Shown here one piece after another: positions 22,901 to 32,100 of a stretch of 64,000 bases of DNA. A program made the position numbers and the translations under genes. Source of the DNA: Pelodera strongyloides. Taxonomy: Eukaryota > Nematoda > Chromadorea > Rhabditida > Rhabditidae. The stretch spans positions 30,549 to 94,548 of the forward strand of contig JAANDG010000567.1 in NCBI GenBank assembly GCA_036852015.1, in the 5' to 3' direction. The notes under the pieces were generated by a model. That model searched no databases. It had not been told where the DNA came from and saw only the letters and a list, made by a program, of their open reading frames with translations. Every line of letters begins with the position of its first letter. Within the stretch, counting starts at the first letter, position 1.

Positions 22901-23417
22901 TAACACATCGAGGACACTTGCATTTTTATCCATCATATGCAACTGAGCATAATTTAGCATGAAAATATCGACGCAATTCAACCCCCGCTTAGCATAAATG
23001 CATAAGAATGCAGACATCCACGATGTGTTCCAATTACCGGCCGGCATTTCGCTTTAATCTATATATAAAGCCAAATTTATGACTGCACTTGCATATCCGT
23101 GCCAAGTACTCTTGTCTATTTATTATGTAGTCTGTTGGTAGTGTTGTAGTAGTTGTCTGTGTCAGCATTGTCATACACATAAGCATGAGTATAAAGTGTG
23201 AATTAAATACGTCCCAATTATCTCAGATAACTTATAATAATAATAATTTTATATATTATAACTTACACATTATATATTATAACTTTTAACTTGAATTATA
23301 ACTTGAATTAATTGCGTCCTATTTATCTCAGATAACTTCGTGCGCCACTACCTCATATGGAAAGAGAACGTGGACGAAATTATTGCCAATTGGGAAAAGG
23401 ATGCTGACGATCATTAA
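13957..23417 (+). CDS. Unrecognised type I single-pass membrane protein (22 exons, about 820 aa)
   Basis: Exons: 13957-14026, 14247-14391, 14827-14943, 15273-15397, 15669-15814, 16372-16462, 16630-16714, 17193-17252, 17432-17501, 17599-17745, 17937-18120, 18384-18481, 18797-18860, 18974-19034, 19172-19296, 19473-19627, 20250-20395, 20665-20750, 21778-21908, 22256-22368, 22647-22811, 23332-23417. The start follows TTTCAG directly and opens a signal peptide (MISLLRGLLYGVAVLSFASA). The ectodomain has scattered Cys, Trp-rich stretches (YSWRYSEAYW, VHFWDF) and N-glycosylation sequons (NVT, NHT, NAT). Exon 21 carries the membrane span CLIVFVLTILMSGTFILLYY followed by a basic stretch (REYRRLRRMYTRAKRN); exon 22 ends acidic (DADDH). 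Phase is continuous except between exons 8 and 9, where one base too many is present. I do not recognise the family. It could be a nematode-restricted surface receptor or cuticle/matrix component; that is inference. Confidence 0.8.
14160..14241 (+). repeat. Short tandem repeat (TTGACACCACCCACTGATAT type)
   Basis: Three to four imperfect copies of a CACTGATATTGACACCACTT-like unit lie in the first intron of the membrane-protein gene. Confidence 0.6.
14413..14820. mobile_element. Clustered family A MITEs
   Basis: A left end at 14413 and two further left ends (14580 and 14640, both AAAGCGAAATACCGGCCGG) precede one full right end at 14795-14820. A TTCAAACTGGCCATTATA segment is duplicated between them. 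The cluster ends 6 bases before the acceptor of exon 3 at 14827. Confidence 0.6.
15048..15208. mobile_element. Family A MITE
   Basis: TTAAAGCAAAATACCGGCGG left, TCGACAGGTATTTGGCTTTA right. It lies in intron 3 of the membrane-protein gene. Confidence 0.65.
15494..15640. mobile_element. Family O element, copy 2
   Basis: GGCCCATCACAAATGGTTTT left; ACTTGGTGACTGGTTCGTAA and CACGAAATGGCC within. It lies in intron 4 of the membrane-protein gene, 29 bases before exon 5. Confidence 0.5.
15890..16032. mobile_element. Family E MITE, copy 2
   Basis: CAGTGGCCGTATGCACGAAC left; the right end is degraded to GTTCAAGCGTGGTCACTG. Confidence 0.65.
16139..16306. mobile_element. Family B MITE, copy 3
   Basis: ATGAGGTTTCCAAGTATGGT left and GGGATACTTGGAAGCCCCAT right, in intron 5 of the membrane-protein gene. 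Confidence 0.65.
16741..16914. mobile_element. Family A MITE, well preserved
   Basis: TTTAAAGCGAAATACCGGCC left and GGCCGGTATTTCGCTTTAAA right, with 20 of 20 terminal bases complementary. Confidence 0.8.
17782..17934. mobile_element. Family E MITE, copy 3, at a splice acceptor
   Basis: CAGTGTCCGTATGCACGAAC left and GTGCGTACGGCCACAG right. The terminal CAG lies at 17932-17934 and exon 11 of the membrane-protein gene begins at 17937, so the acceptor AG is at or directly behind the element's end. Confidence 0.7.
19684..19772. mobile_element. Family O element, copy 3
   Basis: AACTGGTCACCAAATGGTCC and AACCAGTCACCACCAGCGAC match copies 1 and 2. It lies in intron 16 of the membrane-protein gene. 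Confidence 0.5.
19870..20181. mobile_element. Family F MITE, copy with degraded left arm
   Basis: TTTAAATGGATAGGTTTCTA left and GGTGAACCTATCCCTTTAAA right. CTCCCCGAGGTAGGAGAGCT identifies the family. Confidence 0.65.
20405..20640. other. GC-rich intron segment
   Basis: Dense CGCGC words (for example GACGCGCAGGCGCGCGCG) within intron 17 of the membrane-protein gene, far above local GC. AATTCGCGATTAGTTCGCGA-type words recur twice at its left. It may be a decayed palindromic repeat; unassigned. Confidence 0.3.
20825..21281. mobile_element. Family F MITE, full length
   Basis: TTTAAAGGGATAGGTTCACC left and GGTGAATCTATCCCTTTAGG right, with arms around CTCGAGCCAGGATCAAGCTC and its complement. It lies in intron 18 of the membrane-protein gene. 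Confidence 0.75.
21573..21748. mobile_element. Family A MITE
   Basis: TTTAAAGCGAAATACCCGTC left, CCGGCCGGTTTTTGCTTTAA right. It ends 29 bases before exon 19 of the membrane-protein gene. Confidence 0.75.
22070..22138 (+). repeat. CTTCATGACA tandem repeat
   Basis: About six copies of an ACTTCATGAC unit with small changes (ACACATAATG, ACGCTTCATG) in intron 19 of the membrane-protein gene. Confidence 0.75.
22398..22600 (+). repeat. GT-rich microsatellite
   Basis: Interrupted (GT)n of about 200 bp in intron 20 of the membrane-protein gene. Both strands give long open frames of Cys-Val or His-Thr that are not genes. Confidence 0.9.
22875..23057. mobile_element. Family A MITE
   Basis: CTAAAGCGAAGCACCGGCCG left, TACCGGCCGGCATTTCGCTT right, in the last intron of the membrane-protein gene. 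Confidence 0.7.
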
Positions 23418-24259
23418 AAACTAATTATTGTCGCTAATTAAAAATTAAAGTGGTAACTAGCTAATAACTAGTTAATATATTTTTGAGATGTACCTTTTGT
23501 TGTTCATGAATGCATGATTATCATGAATGCATGATTATTCCTGTTCTAGAAAAGCGAAGAACTAAGAAATTTAAATGTTAGCAAATGAGGGGCACACAGA
23601 GTGAATTTTCCCGAATCCTTTCGGTGCTAGCGAGCGGACCGAGATAGCTCAATTTTTGGTTCTTCATCGGGGGTCGAACAGAAAAGAGACGGTGTTTAAT
23701 TAAATAGTTAGACAAGCATTCGACTAAACTACCGTGTAGCGTTCCAGTACATATTCTGCTAACTTGTTTTAACTTCTCCAAAAAGAATAATTTAAATCAG
23801 TTACGTTTGAAGAAAATTATTTTAAAATTTGAGGTTTGTCGGCAAGTTTTTTGGTGTATATGTATGTTGTACTAAAATGAGTATAAGGGGGTTTTGCGAT
23901 TCGCACTTGCGAAAATGACAAACCGCTGTCCATGTTCAATCATTTTACATGCATGTCAACTGCCTACCGTAACCCATGCGAATCGCACGTTTGACATGGT
24001 CCTGCAGCGTGTATCAGGTCCATACTATTTTGAAATAGATCCATACCAGATCCAAAATCGCCGCGGGACCATGTCATTTACATCGACTTGAATATGGACA
24101 GCGGTTTGTCACGATATTGTGTCTCTTCACCATATTATTCATCTTCACGCTCAGAATCTCACGCTCACGTCTTGTTTTAAGAAAAATATTCTCTCCCTCG
24201 TTTCCTTCCATCGTTTTTTTTTCCAATTTGCCAGTTTATCGTTATGGGAGTGGAGTCTG

Positions 24260-24357
24260 TAATTAATTCGAGCTAATTTCGAGCAAATTAGCATATTACG
24301 TAAGAATTTACTTGCCCACGATGTGTTTCAAAAAACCGGCCGGTATTTCGCTTTAAA
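24260..24357. mobile_element. Family A MITE, right half
   Basis: AGCTAATTTCGAGCAAATTA core and AACCGGCCGGTATTTCGCTT right end; no left end adjoins. Confidence 0.6.
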
Positions 24358-24731
24358 GGAGTTAAACCTTGTTCTTGAACGCTTCCTCGTTTCTCACCTA
24401 AAAGGGGCGCCGAAAACAAGGGAAAGTCAACTTTGCGCTCGCTAAACAATCAGTACATAGCGTGCGGCTCAAGTTTCCGCGTTTCTTGTAAGAGCACGTA
24501 ATTCTGTGAACACTATTTTCCCGCTACTGTTACTTTTACAGTTTCCTAGTGCAAATTACCCGATTGTAGATGTGTTCTAGCTTTTATTTTCTAATGCAAT
24601 GTTAAATGATGTCATTAATTGGTGTGACGAAAATCTAAACGAAAATTTCAAATTCAGTGCTCTTTAGTATGTAAGTTTGTTCAGGATTTCAACACTTCAC
24701 CGTTACAAAAATGGGCTTGCGCGCATATAAC

Positions 24732-25095
24732 TTTAAAGGGATCGGCTCACCTCAAATCGTGTCTGTTTTTTCTGTTTCTTTATTTTCTATAAGGGATAAT
24801 AAAAATTTGGAATACGAAAAGTAGTGTTATATTTCAATACTCACGAAGATATTAGGGGATAAAGTGGTGGATCGATCGGCCCGAAATGAAAAAGTGTTAA
24901 TTGTCCCATACAAACAAGGCAGGACAATTACACTTTTTCATTTCGGGCCGATCGATCCACCACTTTACCACCTAATATCTTCGTGAGTATTGAAATATAA
25001 CACTACTTTTTGTATTCCAAATTTTTATTATCCCTTATAGAAAATAAAGAAACAAAAAAAACAGACACAATTTAAGGTGAGCTGATCCCTTTAAA
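24732..25095. mobile_element. Long-hairpin MITE TTTAAAGGGATCGGCTCACC (family I)
   Basis: Arms of about 170 bp: CGGCCCGAAATGAAAAAGTG faces CACTTTTTCATTTCGGGCCG. The right TTTAAA (25090-25095) is shared with the next family A copy. Confidence 0.8.
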
Positions 25096-25280
25096 GCGAA
25101 ATATCGGCCGGTTTTTGAAACAAATCGTGTACACCAGCATTTGTATGCAGCTTATGCAAATGAATATAAATTGGAGTAAACTAGTAAACAACCGAGCTAA
25201 ACTCGAGCAGCTTAGCATAAATACCTAAGAATTCAGTTGTCCACGATGCGTTTCAAAAACCGGTCGGTATTTCGCTTTAA
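25091..25280. mobile_element. Family A MITE abutting family I
   Basis: TTAAAGCGAAATATCGGCCG left, AACCGGTCGGTATTTCGCTT right. Confidence 0.75.
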
Positions 25281-25429
25281 TTTTTAATAAGCACCCAAGT
25301 TAAGCTGCGCATCAAACTTATAATATTCCCGGAGCCTCATGTCCTATCAGTGTTTAGATTTCGATACATCAAGGATACAGAAAGGGTGCCCAAAAAATCA
25401 TTGTTCCTAAGGCTTAACATAGATTAGGC

Positions 25430-25600
25430 GCCCGATCAAGCCTAATAATCATAACACCGCAAAAATTTGGGCCGGCGGCGCCTCGTGTGCGCGCACCCTC
25501 GCCGGCCCGTTGCGCAACTTTCTTTTGTTAATCGGGCGCGTTAACCCGCGCGGGTAAGGCGCTTAAAATGCCCGGAGGCGTTCCAACCGGGCTTACACAA
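25430..25600. other. GC-rich palindromic-looking segment
   Basis: GGGCCGGCGGCGCC, GCGCGCACCCTCGCCGGCCC and CCCGCGCGGGTAAGGCGC contain several self-complementary words. Together with flanking ATTAGGCGCCCGATCAAGCC it may be a decayed GC-rich element; a similar GGAGGCGCCGCC word is at 44376. Confidence 0.3.
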
Positions 25601-26012
25601 ATGAACACACAAGGCCAGGACACAAAATGCTATGCTAATTAGGCCTGCAAAAGGAACAAAAATGTGTCCATATTTTGGACTTTGTTGCGACTGGGCCGTA
25701 TTTATGAACTAAACATATTCGTTTTTTTATCTTTATTCTTTTGTAGTAGTATTCGAAGCATAAAAAGTGTATAATTATACGATATTCTACAACTGTCACT
25801 ATGTCCTTTTTACCTGTAAATCGCAGTTGTATTTGTGCGTGAATTTTTTCTAGGAAAACGTTACAATTGAAGCGTCTTATATACTTTTACGGTTGGCCCT
25901 TTGTTGCTGTTTCGTGTAAAGAGCCTAAATTTAAATTAACATTTTTTTGACTAGCTGAAAGGTTTTCGCACTGCCTTCTCTCGTTGCGTACTTTTTCACG
26001 AACGGGAGACCA

Positions 26013-26160
26013 CTGACGAAAGTTGGCGTGCAAGCGGCAACCTTACTTCTTTACTGCGTGCAAGCGGCAACGTTATGGCGGGTAACTTGCACGCCAGAAC
26101 CCAACGGCGTGCCACTTTTTTCTACGCCGCCGTAACGTCGCCGCTTGCACGCCAAGTTCC
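26013..26160. repeat. GC-rich inverted repeat (family P), copy 2
   Basis: ACTGACGAAAGTTGGCGTGC left and GCCGCTTGCACGCCAAGTTC right. GGCGTGCAAGCGGCAAC is repeated internally. It ends 39 bases before the start codon of the pepsin-inhibitor-like gene, so it could overlap that promoter. Confidence 0.6.
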
Positions 26161-26192
26161 ACGTTGACTCCATATAGATTCAAAAGTGCCTC

Positions 26193-26198
26193 TTCCAG
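26193..26198 (+). promoter_or_regulatory. Candidate trans-splice acceptor of the pepsin-inhibitor-like gene
   Basis: CTTCCAG abuts the start codon at 26199. The gene starts 2.8 kb after the previous gene on the same strand, too far for a typical nematode operon, so SL1-type trans-splicing would be expected. Confidence 0.4.
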
Positions 26199-29100
26199 AT
26201 GTACAGAATACTACAGTATGCTCTGCTAATACTCGGAATTTCGGCCAAACGTCAGATTTTTAAAGCCAATTATGGGTATATAGGACCGGCGTGCGCTGTT
26301 GTCGTAAGTCTCTAGCTTTTATAGATTTTTCGAATTTTAAAGCTGCATGACAGCCGGTTTTTGAAACGTACGCTGTATTCCCTACTTCCCTATGTTGACT
26401 ACAGTAGTATGACAAACTACAATATTGAGGTGACCATATCCATATCATACAGTACTACAAACCACAAACTACAATGTTCACTACAGTAACCCAATTTAGG
26501 ATGATGCGCTGTTTGTTCACGGAGCTCGTGTAAGAAATTTGACGGAAGAAGAAAAATCTGAATTTGTTCTTTATCAAAAAAATCTCAATTTATTTAAACG
26601 GTGAGTGACAACTTTAATTTGTTAACTTTGCACGATTTTAGTTAAATTTTGTGTATTTCACGCATGTCTCGTTTTTTTCCTCACCTTGTTCTAAAGACAA
26701 AGCATCTGCTTCAAAGATAATTTTGATATTTTGATGCTGCACAAAACATCCTAAGAATTTAATTTAGTCCAGTGTAGCACTATGCGCGCACTGAAAAGAG
26801 AAACTAGAAACCTAGAATATTTACAACAAAGCATTGATAAAAAAATAAGCAAACATGCCCTGCTCAGTCACCTTCCGCCGCAAAAGGCACAACCATTCCT
26901 TGGAATACAATTATCGGCACACACTTCACCAACCACGTGTCATACGCTTTAATTTTTATTTTAGAGCACAAGAAGTCCGGGAGGTAGCTGAAGCTCCTTT
27001 GATACCCTCATTTTGTGATGGCGTTGATGATTCCACGGAAGTTGTGCTAAAAGGATGCGTTGTTAGGGTAAGCCGACTAGTTACGTTGATGAGGCTAATT
27101 ACACTACCGGTTGATAGCGGCGCTAGGGTAATTGCCTCTTAGGGTATCTAGTTGTTAGGGTAGCATATTTTATTTATCGTCATATATAATCCATAATCCA
27201 TACACTATCTAAGTGCATATAACGGGTTTATAGAAAGGCGGCGAGCTTTTTTTTAACTAATTTTTTATTAAATACACCAAAAGGCGATTATCCGATAACG
27301 AGGGAAAATATGTTATTTTCAGAATTATCACGTCTATCAGCTGGAAACGGGTAACCTCATGCGACCGCTTACCAACGTCGAACGACAAAAGGTACGTGAG
27401 TGAAGGAAAAGATTTTCTTTCTTATTTTATCATTTTTATTTATTTATTCATTTTATTGGTTGCTGGCCGGCAGGTGATATATTGTGAATACCGTATCGTA
27501 TATGTAACTGCATTATATTTCGTGACATGGGTTGGAATATCTGGCTTGTTGGCTTATTGCTGCACTTGTTTACTAAAGCAGTATACCTCGTAACCTTTTT
27601 GTGTTGGGAAAAATTCCAAAAAGAAATTATTTCTGTTTTAGATCGAAACAGTATTGAATCGCCGTGCTTCGAAAACGTTCACTGCTAAGACCATGCTCCG
27701 TTCGAGGAGAAGAAAGAGAGAAGGGTGAGAGAATATATACAATACTATTTATTCTTCACATCCACTTTGTCATATCATAAAAATCCTGATATCATAAAAG
27801 CGATAAAGAATCAGAGGAATTTTACCTGATTTTGCATGCCGCTGAGGTCATGGTCGGTAGGCGACGAGTTCCAGATGACACATTGCTCGACTTGTTTGGG
27901 CTAGGGTGGTACATTTGTAGTTGTACGGCCCCTTCATCGTCGCCAAAGAAGAATAGGTGTTACTGATAGTAGAACTAAGACATGCAATAAATAAAATACG
28001 ATATAAATGGTAAACATTTGTAGTTTTCAAGTATGCCTTTTCTTCGGCGTGCGCCAGGATGAGCCATTTTGTATTTCCTAAATATTTATCTGTTTAGCTT
28101 CTCCCAGCCAGAGGACATCTCGGATTTGATACACAAGTATTTGAAGGTAAGAACTCATGCAGATAATCTGTCGCAAACAGTTAGTTCAGTATAGAATGAA
28201 ATATAATAGAAATGAGACACAGCCCGGGCAAAATCCTCTTCTACGATCGGGTCAAAACGGGGTCTGTGTTTGCACAGTCTTATCCCTGTACTTGTACTAT
28301 TCTATGATTCTACCACTGGCATTCTGGCTGCGACATAATCGAAGACAAGAATGCCATATAGAAATAATTCCTACTATGACTCCACTTATTTTCTTGAGCA
28401 TTTTCTGCCACTGAGCTACCGTTCACGTTTCATACTCATTAGAGACGCGTTTATGTAAAAAAAAACACTTAATCATGCAGGTTTTCCATATACAATTTCA
28501 AAGGCCTTTTCTAGAGAAGAGATTTGGGAAAGTTGATAAAGTTGTTCAACATGAAATTCTCTACAAAACTATGTGGTCTAAAGGACAAAGAAATAGTTGA
28601 AGGTTTCCTTGTTACAGCGGCTAGTTTAAAAAAAAATCAACAAAAAAACTTAATCATGCAGGAACATCAACCTAAGCCTAATAAGCCTAGACGTTTTAGG
28701 TCAATTCTTCGGTAACGTCGCGTTTCCTTCCGGTAGTGAAACAGAGTCAAATGTTCACTCCTGATGAGACTTGGGGCACGGCACTCAAGAAACAAGGTCT
28801 TGCTTAATTTGATCCCTTTTGTTTTTGAATATAATTATTGTTCTTATAATTTAGGTGCTTTCAAAATTATACTTTGTCTACGTCTATGTCTGTCATACGT
28901 TGTGTTCAGGCAACCAGAACCCTCTAGCTTCAGTTTTGGAAAATTTTCCGAAAATTGAACCGACCTCGACGCCAGACCGGGCTCAGATTCCTGTGATTAG
29001 CACAGAAAACATTCCTACCAGTCAGTTTTTTTATGTAGCATTTTTTCTAAAAGTCGCACAATACATAAACAACTACGTCTTCTACTGCTCATTAGTGAAT

Positions 29101-32100
29101 GTAATTGAAAGACTAGAAAGCCTATGAATTGTGAAGCCCATGTTTCGACAATGCAAACGAATGATAAAATAACGGTCTATTCACCGTGTCTTCTCGGGCA
29201 GTTTCATAACTATGTGCTTGTACTGATTAACAATAAGAAGTGTATAAAATAATAAGAATTCACTGTCTTTCTAGTCCGCCCCCTAAGTCCGAAGAGTCGT
29301 ATGACAGCACCACCAAATGAATCCTGGAGAGTAGTTTCTACTACCACGACAACGACAACGCTTACCACAGCAAGCCCTGAATTAGAAACAGCCGACGAGG
29401 TTAGTGGCAACTTAAAGCGGTACAACAGCCGGTGTGTGAAACGTATGCTGGACTGTGTATTGTATTGTGTATTCCGAACTGGTGTTGTAGGCCCAAGGCA
29501 CGAGGCCAAGTATCAATTCCACGCTCCGTGTCACAATATAGAGCTATCGCGTCTCTAATTTTCGATTAAAACTAATTGTTTTGTGAATATTGTGAATTAT
29601 TAGGAAACCTTTCAGAGGAAATCAGTGCCAGGGAGGTATTCGTCGATTGACTACAAAAAGAAGCCGGTGGAGCTGTCGACCACAGAGGTATTGAAGTTAT
29701 AATTTCTGTACAATTTCACTACTAGTCCCATAATCAAATAATAAATTTGTAAAGATTGGCACTAGCAGGAATCACAATAAGGCTAGAAACCGTATTATTT
29801 TGTTATTTATGCTGAAAAAAAAGGAAAATTGTGTCTAGGCACTAGGCACTGCGCAGGCATCGATCTCGAACTCGCGGGTTACCTTCCCTTTAAAAAATTT
29901 GTTATGAAGTATTGATTTTCACGTTTTAGACAGCGACGGAGCCTAAGGAACGGACACTTTCACCTTATTATTTTACTTCAACAAGAAGGTCCTTCGGCTC
30001 CATTGCCAGGAAACCGAGCAGACTTCCGTTCGAGATTGAAATTAAACGTGAGGTCATTTTATTTTTACGAAAACAAGACAAAAAACATCTTGCGCGCCTT
30101 GCACATTTTTACGCTAAAGGACAGAATCACACAAAAGTCTGTGAAAATGTTTGAATGTTTGAAAGTAAATATGCAAAAATGTAATTGCTTTTCTTGGATG
30201 AATTAATAACAACCTTGTTAAACGTATCCTCGAGAAATGCCAACCGCGCACGCACCCCCAGCTAGCCGCGCTGTGCACCAAAATGAAAGGGCGTGCGCCC
30301 CTGGCTTTTCATAACTCGGAAAACAGTGAAATTACATTGAAGCAGTGTGGACCTGTATGAAAGTTTGTACTGCTTTTTTTTTACGTCTTCCATTGCTTTT
30401 AGCATTGTGCTGAAACGTATCCTTTGTTGTCCGTTTGTTTGATTATTTGGGATGTAGGCTTCAGAGTAGTCTTGTATAAGGGCAATACTGCAATCGGAAT
30501 TACAGCCTTTCCCTTCGGTAGGATCCAAATGTCTGACATATATTTTTTCAGCCACCAGCTACATTCTTCCAATACCTAGGTGTTGTCACTACAAATGTTT
30601 AATAATCATCAATACTGTTTTTGCATTATAAGCAAATCAATAATTTTTTCCTCAGCACCCACGACTTTCGAAACGAAACCGATCGAAACTCCCGAAGAAA
30701 CTCAGAAAAGTCCAGAAGAAAATCCGAAAACCGCCGAAACTCTTAATCCCTTTGAATTCGCCCTTCTCTTGCAACAACTCACACAGGAAACGCTACGCGG
30801 AAATGGTAGGATGGGTGTTTGTTGAAATTGGTGCGCATGTAGTTCTTTGTTAGGAATGGTGCGCAGTACATATATCCACTCACCTCAAGCGCTCAAGCCA
30901 ACATTTTGCTAAATATTCAGAACTTTATGAGCTTAATTTATGGGGCTATATGTGGGTGGGCCTCATTAGGAGCCCATTTCACTAATTTAAGATTTCGAAT
31001 TGGGTGAACATGCTGCAATTCTGGCATTGGTTGTTGAGGTGTACTAAAAAAAGTGACATTCGCCGACCGTCCACGATTTTTGGCTTAGGCTCAGGCTCAG
31101 GCTCAGGCTTAGGGCTTAGGGCTCAGGCTTAGGGCTTAGGCTTAGATTTAGGGCTTAGGCTTAGGCTGTCCCATCTAACTGTAATACATATTCACACAGG
31201 TATCCTCAAAACCGGCCATGATAGTGCGGAAACAGTAGAAGATCCGACGATTTTGGCTCTAATTGCGAGGTAGGATACTTCGTCTACTTCTAATTCGAAT
31301 CTAGTTTTTGATTTCAGTGATTGGAAAATGCGTATGTCTGCTTTGTTTGAGCCTTACATAACATATACATAGCCCTGACAGAACCTGAGATATTATAATG
31401 TGGTCGTGTGTCGTGTGCTTCGAGAAAGAGGGGGATCACTCTATATGATCAGCGACACAGGGAGAAACAGGGAGAAAAATTCTCCCAGCCGGGAACAAAT
31501 TCTCCCTGCCGGCGAGGTCTAAAATGTAGATGAAAATCGTGTGAATCCTTTTCATAAGCATGCGGAACAATTTATTCTAATGACTTCCGCAAAGTGAGTC
31601 CTAACTCACATTACAGTTACTCTTTTATATAATAAGAAGATTCTCCACTGTAGAGTAAATATATGTTTCCAGAGCTCTCAGGGAAAATAACCTATCTGCT
31701 CTCTCGGAACTGGATACGAGGACGCACATGACGGGACAAAGCGTGCCTTTTCATACAGTAACCAATAATGAAGTCAAAGTAAGTTACACTATTCACGTCC
31801 TATAATAGAAATTTAAAGCGAAATACCGGTCGGTTTTTGAAACGCATCGTGGACAACTGAATTGCTCGAATTTCAGTTGCTCGAATTTAGCTCGATTTTT
31901 TAATCTAATTTATGTTCGTTTGCATATGCTGCATAAGAATGCTGGTGTACACGATGTACAAAAACCAACCGACCAGTATTTCGCTTTAAAGGGTCAGGCC
32001 CATTTCAAATGACCCCTATTTTTGATGATTCCGTCTGATTCTCCATGTCAAATATAGTAGGATGCAATATTTTTCTAATTTTCAAGCGCAAAATTCACGC

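Larger units (their letters stand above)
23418..26198. other. Intergenic between two co-oriented genes
   Basis: It holds a MITE half at 24260-24357, a hairpin MITE at 24732-25095, a MITE at 25091-25280, a GC-rich stretch at 25430-25600 and an inverted repeat at 26013-26160. No exon was recognised. The 23880-24110 segment has a short inverted pair (GACAAACCGCTGTCCATGTT and its complement). Confidence 0.5.

Noticed and set aside
26251..26283. 33-bp intron in the first exon of the pepsin-inhibitor-like gene
   Set aside because: Too short to splice and in frame without a stop, so the first exon is taken as continuous from 26199 to 26303.
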